Both the position numbers and the translations under genes were made by a program. DNA of 56,375 nucleotides, taken from contig JAMFRU010000140.1 of the NCBI GenBank assembly GCA_026224875.1, forward strand, positions 1-56,375. Reading direction: 5' to 3'. The stretch's first letter is position 1, and each line of letters opens with the position of its first letter. Shown piece by piece: positions 24,535-35,487 of the stretch. The notes under the pieces are model-generated. The model was given only the letters and a program-made list of their open reading frames with translations, was not told where the DNA came from and did not search any database. This stretch comes from Acidocella sp. (GTDB lineage Bacteria > Pseudomonadota > Alphaproteobacteria > Acetobacterales > Acetobacteraceae).

Positions 24535-25729
24535 AAATCCGCCGCAGCACGAACACTTCGGCGAGGGATGCCTCGATGGCGGCGCCGTGGGCGGCGTCGC
24601 GGGCTTCGATCATGACTTCCAGCTGGGCGTCCTGCACGGAGGGGCTGGAGAATAGGCGGTGGTGGGCGACCTCCAGGATGTTGCCGCCGAGCTTGCCGAT
24701 GCGGGTGGCGACTTCGGCCAGCATGCCGGGGCGGTCGGGCATTTCCAGCACCACGCGCAGCAGGCGGCCGTCGCGCAGCAGGTTGCGCATGAGGGTGTTG
24801 GAGAGGATGCGCAGGTCGATATTGGCGCCGCAGATGGAGATGCCGATCTTTTTGCCCTTGAACAATTCGGGGAAGCTGAGGAGGGCGGCCAGGCCGGCGG
24901 CACCAGCACCTTCGGCGACCTGTTTGGCACTCTCCACCAGCACCGAGATGGCACTTTCCACCGCGTGTTCGGAGACCACCAGCACCGGGATGTTGAGGGC
25001 TTTGAGCACGGCGAGCGGGTTCTGGCCGATGTCGCGCACGGCGATGCCTTCGGCGATGGTGGGGCCGCCGACGCTGATTTCTTCTCCGGCCAAAGCCTGG
25101 GCGAAGGCTGAGTAGTTTTCCACCTCGGCGCCGTAGACCTTGCATTCCGGGCGCATGGCGCGTGCCACGATGGCGCTGCCGGAAATGAGCCCGCCGCCGC
25201 CGGTGGCGACGATCAGCGCGTCCAGATCCGGCACGTCTTCGAACATTTCCAGCGCCATGGTGCCCTGGCCGGCCATCACGGCGGGGTCATCATAGGGGTG
25301 GATGAAGAACAGCCCTTCTTCCTTTTCCAGCCGGCGGGCTTCGGCCGCGGCTTCGGCCAGCGTCTCGCCGTGCAGGACCACTTTGGCGCCCCAGCTCTCG
25401 GTGCGGGTCACCTTGGTGGAGGGCGTGTGCTTCGGCATCACGATGGTGGCGGCAATGCCGGCAAGCTGGGCATGGCGGGCCACGGCCTGGGCATGGTTGC
25501 CGGCGGACATCGCCACCACGCCGCGTGCTCGTTCATCAGGCGTTAACAGCGCGATGCGGTTGGCCGCCCCGCGTTCCTTGAAGGCGCCGGTGGCCTGCAG
25601 ATGGTCGTATTTGATATAGACTTCCGCGCCGGTGAGGCGCGAGATGCCATCGGCGTACAGAAACGGCGAGCGCAGCACGGCACCTTTGATGCGTGCCGCC
25701 GCCGCCTGCACATCCTTGAAATCGATCAT
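24533..25729 (-). CDS. ilvA: threonine ammonia-lyase (threonine dehydratase)
   Basis: A 398-residue PLP enzyme converting threonine to 2-oxobutanoate, the entry to isoleucine synthesis. The PLP lysine is K51 in ATGAFKERGAANR; AGNHAQAVARHA, the phosphate-binding ATGGGGLISG and SICGANID are present. A single C-terminal ACT-like domain (LRVVLEMPDRPGMLAEVATRIG) marks the short, one-ACT form rather than the two-ACT E. coli IlvA. The ATG at 25729 is 5 nt after the greA stop, so it is the last gene of carA-carB-greA-ilvA. Its stop lies in the outer arm of the palindromic element. Confidence 0.92.
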   Translation of the reverse strand: MIDFKDVQAAAARIKGAVLRSPFLYADGISRLTGAEVYIKYDHLQATGAFKERGAANRIALLTPDERARGVVAMSAGNHAQAVARHAQLAGIAATIVMPKHTPSTKVTRTESWGAKVVLHGETLAEAAAEARRLEKEEGLFFIHPYDDPAVMAGQGTMALEMFEDVPDLDALIVATGGGGLISGSAIVARAMRPECKVYGAEVENYSAFAQALAGEEISVGGPTIAEGIAVRDIGQNPLAVLKALNIPVLVVSEHAVESAISVLVESAKQVAEGAGAAGLAALLSFPELFKGKKIGISICGANIDLRILSNTLMRNLLRDGRLLRVVLEMPDRPGMLAEVATRIGKLGGNILEVAHHRLFSSPSVQDAQLEVMIEARDAAHGAAIEASLAEVFVLRRI

Positions 25730-25733
25730 CGGC

Positions 25734-26207
25734 TTAGACGTAAGCGATGTTGAGGATTTCGTAAGAGCGGTCGCCACCCGGGGCGGGTACGGCCACGGTG
25801 TCGCCAACGCGCTTGGAAATCAGCGCCTTGGCCAAAGGCGAGGTAATGGACAGGCGCGAGCGCTTGATATCGGCCTCGTACATGCCGACGATCTGATAGG
25901 TGACCTCGGTCTCCGTATCTTCGTCGATCAGGCGGATGGTGGCGCCGAACATCACCGTATCGCCGGAAAGCGAAGTGGGATCAATGACTTCCGCGGCGGA
26001 GGTGATCTCCTCCAGCTCGGCAATGCGGCCTTCGGTAAAGGACTGGCGTTCGCGCGCGGCATGGTATTCGGCATTTTCCGAGAGATCGCCATGCGCGCGG
26101 GCTTCAGCGATAGCCCGGATGATGGCCGGACGCTCTTTCGCCTTCAGGTGACGCAATTCTTCTTCTAGGGCCAAGAGACCGGGGCCGGTCATGGGGAATT
26201 TCTGCAC
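25734..26207 (-). CDS. greA: transcription elongation factor GreA
   Basis: A 157-residue protein with the N-terminal coiled coil ([20 protein letters not shown], then [21 protein letters not shown]-like segment) bearing the acidic tip residues DLSENAEY that reach into the RNA polymerase channel. The C-terminal FKBP-like domain shows [21 protein letters not shown] and [16 protein letters not shown]. It stimulates cleavage of backtracked transcripts. Full length. It stands between carB and ilvA; carB-greA adjacency is common in alphaproteobacteria. Confidence 0.97.
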   Translation of the reverse strand: MQKFPMTGPGLLALEEELRHLKAKERPAIIRAIAEARAHGDLSENAEYHAARERQSFTEGRIAELEEITSAAEVIDPTSLSGDTVMFGATIRLIDEDTETEVTYQIVGMYEADIKRSRLSITSPLAKALISKRVGDTVAVPAPGGDRSYEILNIAYV

Positions 26208-26289
26208 TTTTTCTCCTCAAGGGCGCCAGGCCCTCGGGTGGGGTTGGGGTTAAAACAAGGCTGCCCGCCCGCTGAGCGCGGGGGGCCGT

Positions 26290-29200
26290 TCAAAAAGAAT
26301 GGGGAAAGTACGACTGAAGCGGCGCAACTTCAAGAGTGCCTGCGGTAAGGGCTGCAATGGCATGCGCGGTGGCCCGTGCGGCGGCGATGGTGGTGAAGTT
26401 CGGCACACCGCGGGTGAGGGCCGTGCGGCGGATGTCGAAACTGTCGTGTACGGATTGCGCGCCATGCGCGGTGTTCACGATCAGCTGGATTTCGCCGTTG
26501 CGGATGGCGTCCACGCAATGCGGGCGGCCTTCCAGCACTTTGTTCACGCGTTTTACGGGAATTCCCGCATCGGAGATGCATTTGGCGGTGCCGGAGGTGG
26601 CCAGGATCGAGAAGCCAAGTTCGGCCAGGCGGCGGGCGATGGCGACGATGGCGGATTTGTCGCTCTCTTTTACCGACAGGAACACCGTGCCCTTGAGCGG
26701 CAGCACCACGCCGGCGCCGAGCTGGGCTTTGGCAAAGGCGCGGGCAAAATTGGTATCCAGCCCCATGACCTCGCCGGTGGATTTCATCTCGGGCCCCAGC
26801 AGCGTGTCCACATTGGGGAAGCGGGCGAAGGGAAACACCGCCTCTTTTACCGCAACGTGCCGCTGGTTGAGCGAGTCGTCGAGGTTGAAGCTGGCGAGCT
26901 TTTCCCCGGCCATGACACGGGCGCCGATTTTAGCGACCGCAACGCCGGTGGCCTTGGCGACGAACGGCACGGTACGCGAGGCGCGCGGGTTGACCTCCAG
27001 CACATAGATCAGATCGTTCTGGATGGCGTATTGCACATTCATCAGCCCGACCACGCCGAGCGCCTTCGCCATGGCCACAGTTTCCGCCCGTAGCTCCGCG
27101 ACGATAGCGGGGGAGAGGGAATACGGCGGGATGGAGCAGGCACTATCGCCGGAATGAATGCCGGCTTCCTCGATATGCTCCATCACACCCGCGACATACA
27201 CGGTCTCGCCATCGCAGATGCAGTCCACGTCCACCTCGGAGGCTTCGTTGAGGTAGCGGTCGATCAGCACCGGGTTTTCGGCCGAGGGGCGCACCACTTC
27301 GCGCATGTAGCGGGCCATGCCGTTACGGTCATACACAATTTCCATCGCCCGCCCGCCGAGCACGTAGGAAGGGCGGATGATGATGGGGAAGCCGATGCGG
27401 TCGGCAATGGTTTCAGCCTGCTCGGGGGAGCGGGCGATGCCGTTTTCCGGCTGGCGTAACCCCAGTTTTTTCAGCAGTTCGGCGAAACGCTCGCGGTCTT
27501 CGGCGATGTCGATGGCGTCCGCCGTGGTGCCGAGGATGGGGATGCCGGCGGCCTCCAGCGCCTGGGATAGTTTGAGCGGGGTTTGGCCGCCATATTGTAC
27601 GATGCAGCCGAGCAGCGTGCCTTTTTCCTGCTCTTTGCGCAGGAGCGAGATTACGTCCTCAGCGAACAGCGGTTCGAAATACAGGCGGTCGGAGGTGTCG
27701 TAATCAGTCGATACCGTTTCGGGATTGCAATTGACCATGATGGTCTCATAGCCGGCATCGCGCAAAGCATAGGCGGCATGGACGCAGCAATAATCAAACT
27801 CGATGCCCTGGCCGATGCGGTTGGGACCGCCGCCGAGAATGACGATTTTCTGTTTATCGGAAACGTTGGCTTCGCACAGCGGGGTACCGTAGCTGCCCTC
27901 ATACGTGCCGTACATATAGGAGGTGGCGGATGAGAATTCGCCGGCGCAGGTGTCGATGCGTTTGTATACCGGGGTGACGCCGAGTTTTAGGCGCGCGGCG
28001 GTGACAGCAGCTTCCTTCTGGCCCACGAGTTCGGCCAGGCGCTTGTCGGCAAAGCCCAAGGATTTCAGGCGGCGGAGCGAAAACGCATCGCGCGGCAAGC
28101 CGTTCTTTTTAACCTCGTTTTCGGCGTCGATGATGATCTGCATCTGGCGCAGGTACCAGGGGTCGAATTTACAGGCGGCGTGGATTTCCTCAACCGACAG
28201 ACCGGCGCGCAAAGCTTGCGCTGCCATCAGCAAACGGTCCGGGCTTGGGGTGGAGAGAGCGGCTTTGAACGCATCGGGCGTGCCGTCGCCGGGGGCGGGG
28301 ATTTCATCCAGGCCGGAGAGACCGGTTTCCAGCGAGCGCAAACCTTTTTGCAGGGCTTCGGCAAAATTGCGGCCGATGGCCATCGCCTCGCCGACGGATT
28401 TCATTGAGGTGGAGAGAAGCGCTGGCGTGCCGGGGAATTTTTCGAAGGTGAAACGCGGGATTTTTATCACGACGTAGTCGATCACCGGTTCGAAAGATGC
28501 CGGTGTGCCCTGGGTGATGTCGTTTTGCAACTCATCCAGCGTATAGCCGACCGCAAGCTTGGCGGCGATTTTGGCGATGGGAAAGCCGGTGGCTTTGGAG
28601 GCCAGCGCCGATGAGCGTGAGACCCGCGGGTTCATCTCGATGACGACCAGGCGGCCATCTTCCGGGTTGATGCCAAACTGCACGTTGGAGCCGCCGGTAT
28701 CCACCCCGATGCGGCGCAGACAGGCGATGGAGGCATCGCGCATGATCTGGAATTCTTTGTCCGTCAGCGTCAGGGCAGGGGCGACGGTGACTGAATCGCC
28801 GGTGTGTACGCCCATCGGGTCGATGTTCTCGATGGAGCAGACGATGATGCAGTTGTCAGCGGAATCGCGCACAACTTCGAATTCATACTCTTTCCAGCCG
28901 AGCACGGATTCTTCGACCAGTACTTCGTCAGTGGGCGAGGCGTCGATGCCGGAGGCACAAATCTCGAAGAATTCCTCGCGGTTGTAGGCGATGCCGCCGC
29001 CGGTGCCGCCGAGGGTGAAGGAAGGGCGGATAACGGCGGGCAGGCCGACGAGTGCCAGTGCCGCCGCCGCTTCTTCGCGGTTATGCGCAATGGCGGATTT
29101 GGGGCCCATGATGCCGATTTCAGCCATCGCATCGCGGAATTTCAAACGGTCTTCCGCGCGGTCGATCACATCGGCCTTCGCACCGATCAGCTCGACGCCA

Positions 29201-29532
29201 AGCCGCTCCAGCGCGCCGGATTTGGCGAGGGACATGGCGGTGTTGAGCGCGGTTTGCCCGCCCATGGTGGGGAGCAGCGCATCTGGCCGCTCCTTGATGA
29301 TGATTTTTTCCACCATCTCCGGCGTGATCGGCTCGATGTAGGTTGCATCCGCCAGCGACGGGTCGGTCATGATGGTGGCAGGGTTGGAATTGACCAGAAT
29401 GACCCGGTAGCCCTCTTCACGCAACGCCTTGCACGCCTGAGCGCCCGAATAGTCAAACTCGCAGGCCTGGCCAATGACAATCGGGCCAGCGCCGATGATC
29501 ATGATGCTCTTAATGTCAGTGCGTTTGGGCAT
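26290..29532 (-). CDS. carB: carbamoyl-phosphate synthase large subunit
   Basis: A 1080-residue protein with the two homologous synthetase halves. The first opens with [22 protein letters not shown] and [11 protein letters not shown], and has the ATP-grasp [14 protein letters not shown] and [18 protein letters not shown]. The second opens with [20 protein letters not shown] and has [10 protein letters not shown] and [18 protein letters not shown]. The C-terminal MGS-type allosteric domain is at about residues 940-1080 ([20 protein letters not shown]). It makes carbamoyl phosphate from ammonia delivered by CarA, for pyrimidines and arginine. It lies 170 nt downstream of carA, separated from it by a REP hairpin and a GC-rich repeat. 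Confidence 0.98.
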   Translation of the reverse strand: MPKRTDIKSIMIIGAGPIVIGQACEFDYSGAQACKALREEGYRVILVNSNPATIMTDPSLADATYIEPITPEMVEKIIIKERPDALLPTMGGQTALNTAMSLAKSGALERLGVELIGAKADVIDRAEDRLKFRDAMAEIGIMGPKSAIAHNREEAAAALALVGLPAVIRPSFTLGGTGGGIAYNREEFFEICASGIDASPTDEVLVEESVLGWKEYEFEVVRDSADNCIIVCSIENIDPMGVHTGDSVTVAPALTLTDKEFQIMRDASIACLRRIGVDTGGSNVQFGINPEDGRLVVIEMNPRVSRSSALASKATGFPIAKIAAKLAVGYTLDELQNDITQGTPASFEPVIDYVVIKIPRFTFEKFPGTPALLSTSMKSVGEAMAIGRNFAEALQKGLRSLETGLSGLDEIPAPGDGTPDAFKAALSTPSPDRLLMAAQALRAGLSVEEIHAACKFDPWYLRQMQIIIDAENEVKKNGLPRDAFSLRRLKSLGFADKRLAELVGQKEAAVTAARLKLGVTPVYKRIDTCAGEFSSATSYMYGTYEGSYGTPLCEANVSDKQKIVILGGGPNRIGQGIEFDYCCVHAAYALRDAGYETIMVNCNPETVSTDYDTSDRLYFEPLFAEDVISLLRKEQEKGTLLGCIVQYGGQTPLKLSQALEAAGIPILGTTADAIDIAEDRERFAELLKKLGLRQPENGIARSPEQAETIADRIGFPIIIRPSYVLGGRAMEIVYDRNGMARYMREVVRPSAENPVLIDRYLNEASEVDVDCICDGETVYVAGVMEHIEEAGIHSGDSACSIPPYSLSPAIVAELRAETVAMAKALGVVGLMNVQYAIQNDLIYVLEVNPRASRTVPFVAKATGVAVAKIGARVMAGEKLASFNLDDSLNQRHVAVKEAVFPFARFPNVDTLLGPEMKSTGEVMGLDTNFARAFAKAQLGAGVVLPLKGTVFLSVKESDKSAIVAIARRLAELGFSILATSGTAKCISDAGIPVKRVNKVLEGRPHCVDAIRNGEIQLIVNTAHGAQSVHDSFDIRRTALTRGVPNFTTIAAARATAHAIAALTAGTLEVAPLQSYFPHSF

Positions 29533-29559
29533 GTGGTAAAAATCCTAGTTAAGTAGTGG

Positions 29560-29600
29560 GCTCTGCCCACACCCGCTGGGGCCTGAGACCCCAGACCCCC
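29560..29600. repeat. GC-rich direct/inverted repeat module between carA and carB
   Basis: GGGCTCTGCCC is an inverted repeat, followed by TGGGGCCTGAGACCCCA, another short inverted repeat. The style (GGGCTCTGCC, GGGGCC...GGCCCC) recalls the flanks of the composite palindrome at 24307-24534, so it may be a degraded relative. Confidence 0.5.
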
Positions 29601-29612
29601 GTTAGTTTACGT

Positions 29613-29695
29613 CGTCATTGCGAGCGTAGCGTGGCAATCCATCTTTGCCGGTCGCGGCACGAAAGATGGATTGCCACGCTACGCTCGCAATGACG
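29613..29695. repeat. REP-type palindromic repeat, copy 2 (perfect 34-bp arms)
   Basis: The arms at 29613-29646 and 29662-29695 are exact reverse complements (CGTCATTGCGAGCGTAGC at the outer end), with a 15-nt loop. The element lies between carA and carB on the transcribed strand, so its RNA would form a very stable hairpin inside the carAB message, where it could attenuate carB or stabilise the carA portion. Confidence 0.95.
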
Positions 29696-29701
29696 AAAGC
29701 A

Positions 29702-31030
29702 TCAGCCCATCATCTCTACGAAGCGGCTGAATAGATATGTGCTGTCACTCGGACCCGGGCTGGCCTCCGGATGGTACTGCACCGAGAACACGCGCTTGGC
29801 TTTGCATGCGATACCCTCATTCGAGCCATCGAACAGCGACACATGTGTCACCTCCACCCCATCAGGCAGGCTCTTCTCGTCTACGCAGAAACCATGGTTT
29901 TGCGAGGTGATTTCCACCTTGCCCGTGGTCAGGTCCTTCACCGGCTGGTTGGCGCCGCGGTGGCCGCGTTCCATTTTGTACGTGCTGCCGCCCAGCGCCG
30001 TGGCCAGCAGTTGGTGGCCGAGGCAGATGCCGAAGATTGGCACGCCGGCTTCTATCACGCCCTGGATGGCAGGCACGGCGTATTCGGCCGTAGCTGCCGG
30101 GTCACCGGGGCCGTTGGAGAGGAACACGCCATCTGGTGCGTGGGCCAGAATCTGCTCGGCGGTGGCCGTTGCGGGCACCACCGTTACCTGGCAGCCGGCG
30201 CTGGCCAGCGAGCGCAGGATGTTGCGCTTGGCGCCGTAGTCGATTGCCACCACGCGTTTACCGCCTTCCGGGGCGGCGAAACCGTTTTCCCAGCCCCAGG
30301 TGCCGCCCTCCCATTGGTAGGATTGGGTGCAGGAGACCTCTTTCGCCAGATCGAGCCCTTCGAGCCCGGCCCAGCCGGCGGCGATGGCTGCCAGCGCCGC
30401 GAGGTCAAACTTGCCGTCCTCGGGGTAGGCCAGCACGGCACTCGGGGCGCCGAGGTCGCGGATACGCAGGGTGAGGGCGCGAGTGTCCACACCGGAAATG
30501 CCGGGGATGCCCATGCGGCGCAGCCATTCGCCGAGGTCGGCGGTGGAGCGGTAGTTGGAGGGCGCGGAGAAATCCTCCTTCACCACCAGGCCGCGGGCGA
30601 AAATCTGGGCGGCTTCCATATCCTCGGCATTGGTGCCGGTGTTGCCGATATGCGGGAAGGTGAAGGTGATGATCTGCCCGGCATAGGAGGGGTCGGTAAG
30701 GGTCTCCTGGTAGCCGGTGAGGCCAGTGTTGAAGCACAGCTCGGAGGGCGCGCTGACCCCGAAGGCGCCAAAACCACGGCCCCAGAAGATCGAGCCATCG
30801 GCCAGCACCAGGGCGGCGGTAGCACCGGGTGGCACCTCGCTATCGGCGGGGGCGGCGGAAAATTCGGCCATGGTGAGGCCCGTGGCGGCCATGATCGCGG
30901 ACCAGTGGCGGGGTGGGATGGCGTTGGCGCTGCGCCATTTGCGCACGGCTTCGGGCGAGACCCCGGTGAGGGTCGCGGCGGCGTCGGCACCACCGAGGCG
31001 GCGCAATATTTCTTCGATGTGCGTTTGCAT
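29702..31030 (-). CDS. carA: carbamoyl-phosphate synthase small subunit with N-terminal helix-turn-helix
   Basis: A 442-residue glutamine amidotransferase subunit of CarAB. The CPSase small domain starts at about residue 70 (AALVLADGSIFWGRGFGA, FNTGLTGYQETLTDPSYAGQ). The class I GATase domain carries SNGPGDP, nucleophile C336 in GICLGHQLLA and the YHPEASPGP histidine. The first ~57 residues are extra: EEILRRLGGADAAATLTGVS with a second helix EAVRKWRSANAIPPRHW, the layout of a Cro/YdaS-type DNA-binding helix-turn-helix ending in an Ile-Pro motif. I recall NCBI naming a 'carph-isopro' domain after this region of some CarA proteins, but cannot verify it. The ATG at 31030 includes the whole domain; there is no good start between it and the catalytic part. 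Confidence 0.93.
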   Translation of the reverse strand: MQTHIEEILRRLGGADAAATLTGVSPEAVRKWRSANAIPPRHWSAIMAATGLTMAEFSAAPADSEVPPGATAALVLADGSIFWGRGFGAFGVSAPSELCFNTGLTGYQETLTDPSYAGQIITFTFPHIGNTGTNAEDMEAAQIFARGLVVKEDFSAPSNYRSTADLGEWLRRMGIPGISGVDTRALTLRIRDLGAPSAVLAYPEDGKFDLAALAAIAAGWAGLEGLDLAKEVSCTQSYQWEGGTWGWENGFAAPEGGKRVVAIDYGAKRNILRSLASAGCQVTVVPATATAEQILAHAPDGVFLSNGPGDPAATAEYAVPAIQGVIEAGVPIFGICLGHQLLATALGGSTYKMERGHRGANQPVKDLTTGKVEITSQNHGFCVDEKSLPDGVEVTHVSLFDGSNEGIACKAKRVFSVQYHPEASPGPSDSTYLFSRFVEMMG

Positions 31031-31047
31031 GGTAGACTGGATACTGG

Positions 31048-31101
31048 ATTTTTTTTCCGGCCTCAACTCTAATCGGTGTGGGCCGGAAATTTTTTCCGGC
31101 C
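31048..31101. promoter_or_regulatory. three complementary arms in the carA / yqeY divergent leader
   Basis: A perfect 21-bp palindrome, GGCCGGAAA TTT TTTCCGGCC, occupies 31081-31101. A third arm, TTTTTTTTCCGGCC (31051-31062 region), is a direct copy of its right half and lies 21-32 nt before the carA ATG. On the carA transcript the single TTTCCGGCC arm can therefore pair with either GGCCGGAAA arm, giving mutually exclusive hairpins. On DNA the palindrome is also operator-like. No Shine-Dalgarno sequence is evident before carA. Confidence 0.55.
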
Positions 31102-31132
31102 TATGCTGCGCCATGCCACCAAGGAGCCAATT

Positions 31133-31591
31133 ATGAGCCTACGAGAAGATCTGACCGCCGCCGTTAAAAAAGCCATGCTGGCGCGCGAGGCGGAGCGGGT
31201 TTCGACCCTGCGGATGATCCAGGCCAAGTTGAAGGATACCGATATTGCCGCCCGTCCCAAAGGCATCGACGCCATTCCGGACGACGAGATCATGGCGATG
31301 CTGCGCTCGATGATCAAATCGCGCCGGGATTCGGTGACCATGTACCGCCAGGGCGGGCGCGAGGAGCTGGCGGTGAAGGAAGAGACGGAAATAGCTGTTA
31401 TTACGGAGTTTCTGCCGCAAACCTTGGAAGGCGATGCGCTGACAGCCGCGATTGCCGAGGCGATTGCCTCCACCGGTGCCACCTCGGCCAAGGACATGGG
31501 CAAAATTGTGGGCGCGCTAAAGGCCAAGCATGGCGCGGCGCTGGATATGGGCATCACCTCGGCCGCGGTTAAAGCCGCTCTGGCCGGCTAA
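31133..31591 (+). CDS. yqeY: GatB/YqeY domain-containing protein
   Basis: A 152-residue protein of the YqeY family, homologous to the tail domain of the tRNA amidotransferase subunit GatB. LREDLTAAVKKAMLAREAER, LRMIQAKLKDTDIA, DDEIMAMLRSMIKSRRDS, EFLPQTLEGDALTAAIAEAI and KDMGKIVGALKAKHG are the recurring blocks. Its biochemical role is unresolved; it may bind tRNA. The ATG at 31133 has AAGGAG 6 nt upstream. The dnaG ATG follows its stop without any gap, and yqeY-dnaG-rpoD is the standard alphaproteobacterial form of the macromolecular-synthesis operon. Confidence 0.93.
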   Translation: MSLREDLTAAVKKAMLAREAERVSTLRMIQAKLKDTDIAARPKGIDAIPDDEIMAMLRSMIKSRRDSVTMYRQGGREELAVKEETEIAVITEFLPQTLEGDALTAAIAEAIASTGATSAKDMGKIVGALKAKHGAALDMGITSAAVKAALAG

Positions 31592-33433
31592 ATGGCCCTC
31601 CCGGCCAATTTTCTTGATGAGCTGAGGGTTCGCAGCCCGATCGCAACCGTGATCGGGCGCACGGTAAAACTCGCGCGCTCGGGCCGGGAGCGGAAGGGCT
31701 GCTGCCCGTTTCACGGCGAGAAGACGCCTTCGTTCTATGTATATGACGACCATTTCCACTGCTTCGGCTGCGGCGAGCATGGCGATGTGATCAGCTTTGT
31801 CATGAAATCCACCGGTGCGTCCTTCATGGAGGCGGTGGAGGATTTGGCCACCCAAGCAGGCATAGAAGTGCCCAAGCCGACGCCGCAGGCAGCCGAGGCG
31901 GCGGCACGCCAGGCTGGGATTGCCGAAGTGCTGGAGGCGGCCGCCGCGGTTTATGCCAAATGGCTGTTCGAGCCGCAGGGCAAGCCGGCGCTGGAATATC
32001 TGCGCGGGAGAGGGCTGACGGATGAGACGATCAGGCGGTTTGGCCTGGGCTGGTCCGGCGAGGGGCGGGGGCAATTGGCAGGGGCGCTACGGAGCAAAGA
32101 TATAAAGCCGGAGCAGCTGCTGGAGGCCGGGTTGATGAAACAGGGCGACCACGGCGTGGTGGATATGTTTTTCTCCCGCGTCATGTTTCCCATCCGCGAC
32201 CGGCGCGGCGCGGCGATTTCCTTCGGCGGGCGGATTATGGGCGATGGCCAGCCCAAATATGTGAATGGGCCGGAGACGGCTGTGTTTTCCAAACGCCGCT
32301 CGCTTTATAATCTGGACCAGGCCCGCAATGCCGCGCGCAAAGCCGCGAAAATCATTGTGGTTGAAGGCTATATGGATGTTATCGCGCTGTCCCAGGCGGG
32401 GTTCGCGGGTGCCGTGGCGCCGCTCGGCACGGCGCTGACGGAAGAGCATCTGGAAGAAATCTGGCGGCTGACGCCCGAACCGGTGATCTGCTTTGACGGC
32501 GATGCCGCCGGGCAGCGCGCGGCGCTTAAAACCACCGAGCTGGCGTTAAGCCAATTGGCAGCCGATAAAACATTGAAAATCTTAACTTTGACTGGCGGAG
32601 ACGACCCCGACAGTCTTATACGCAAAGGCGGTATTAAAGCCTTTGAGACGGCGCTAAAGCGCGCCGAGCCGCTTTCCGGCGCACTCTATCCAATGCTGGC
32701 GGGGACGCGGCGCTTCACGACTCCTGAAGAAATTGAGGCCCTAAGGCTGCGTCTAAGGGAGTTTGCTGATAAAATTCCTAGTAAAGGTTTGGCGACAGAA
32801 TATTGGACGGCATTATGGGATCGCTTCAAGGCTGATTATCATCCGAGTTGGGGTAAAAAGCCGGAGTTCAAAAGACCTGATTTTAAGAAAGGGTTTGGTC
32901 CGCAACCCCGCCAATGGCCTATTCCTCCGCGCATGGCGCCGGATGCGGCTAAGGCTGACCTCAGCCGCGCCCGGCATATGCTGGCCACGTTCTTCTGGCA
33001 CCCGCAGCTCATCCACGACCTGGACGAAGCTTTTTCCCATATTTCTCTCCCCGAGCAGGAGTCCCGGCTGCGCGAGGCGCTGCATGATTTTGCCTCCGGA
33101 GCGAAAATACTTGACAGGGAAAACCTGCTCGCCCATCTGCAGGCACTTGGTCTGGGCGGTGAGGTGCAGGCTCTGGAAGCAGCACTTACGAGCAGCGACG
33201 GTGAAGGACGCATTTTTGACCCCCTGGAAAGCCCAGTCGATGCGATCCGAAATTGGTGGAATTGGTATAATCATATGAGTGACATCATCCGCATTTTGCG
33301 CGCCCAGCATGACGAGGCGCTGCGTGACTACGCCGCCCGCATGGATGACGAAGAGGCGCAGGAGCGGTTGAAACGCTATACCAACCTGCTGCGCGAGGCC
33401 GAGGCCGGGGAAGCCGGCGGGGCTGACGCCTAA
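31592..33433 (+). CDS. dnaG: DNA primase
   Basis: A 613-residue primase that makes RNA primers for lagging-strand synthesis. The N-terminal zinc-binding domain has C38, H41, C57 and C60 (CPFHGEKTPSF, HCFGCGEHGD). The RNA-polymerase/TOPRIM domain shows SFGGRIMGDGQPKYVNGPET, VVEGYMDVIAL and the acidic FDGDAAGQRAA. The C-terminal ~150 residues form the DnaB-interacting helical domain (LARAHMLATFFWHPQLI-like segment through NWYNHMSDIIR). Base composition dips around 32740-32900 in the linker before that domain, which varies between species. The start codon abuts the yqeY stop. Confidence 0.96.
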   Translation: MALPANFLDELRVRSPIATVIGRTVKLARSGRERKGCCPFHGEKTPSFYVYDDHFHCFGCGEHGDVISFVMKSTGASFMEAVEDLATQAGIEVPKPTPQAAEAAARQAGIAEVLEAAAAVYAKWLFEPQGKPALEYLRGRGLTDETIRRFGLGWSGEGRGQLAGALRSKDIKPEQLLEAGLMKQGDHGVVDMFFSRVMFPIRDRRGAAISFGGRIMGDGQPKYVNGPETAVFSKRRSLYNLDQARNAARKAAKIIVVEGYMDVIALSQAGFAGAVAPLGTALTEEHLEEIWRLTPEPVICFDGDAAGQRAALKTTELALSQLAADKTLKILTLTGGDDPDSLIRKGGIKAFETALKRAEPLSGALYPMLAGTRRFTTPEEIEALRLRLREFADKIPSKGLATEYWTALWDRFKADYHPSWGKKPEFKRPDFKKGFGPQPRQWPIPPRMAPDAAKADLSRARHMLATFFWHPQLIHDLDEAFSHISLPEQESRLREALHDFASGAKILDRENLLAHLQALGLGGEVQALEAALTSSDGEGRIFDPLESPVDAIRNWWNWYNHMSDIIRILRAQHDEALRDYAARMDDEEAQERLKRYTNLLREAEAGEAGGADA

Positions 33434-33489
33434 ATTTCCGAGCACCGGCGCGGGTCTGGGGTGCGCATCCCGACTCGATTCCGGTAAGC

Positions 33490-33517
33490 TTGTTGCCTAT
33501 CTAACGAATTGTAAAAT
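33490..33517 (+). promoter_or_regulatory. candidate promoter upstream of rpoD
   Basis: TTGTTG and TAAAAT are separated by 16 bp in an otherwise gene-free, AT-rich 117-nt gap. Placement ~34 nt before the rpoD ATG fits an internal operon promoter giving rpoD expression independent of dnaG. Confidence 0.5.
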
Positions 33518-33550
33518 ATAGACGCTGTCTGTTCCGGAGTACTGCCCACT

Positions 33551-35464
<1,914 letters not shown>

Positions 35465-35487
35465 ACTGAGATAAGCGGGGCCAGCCG

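Noticed and set aside
28804-29556. A 250-codon plus-strand frame opposite carB
   Set aside because: Shadow of carB; the composition and lack of motifs match other antisense frames in this window.
29771-31072. A 433-codon plus-strand frame opposite carA
   Set aside because: It is a frame shadow of carA in a high-GC gene; Gly/Ala/His/Arg-rich with no recognisable motif, while carA has intact catalytic residues.
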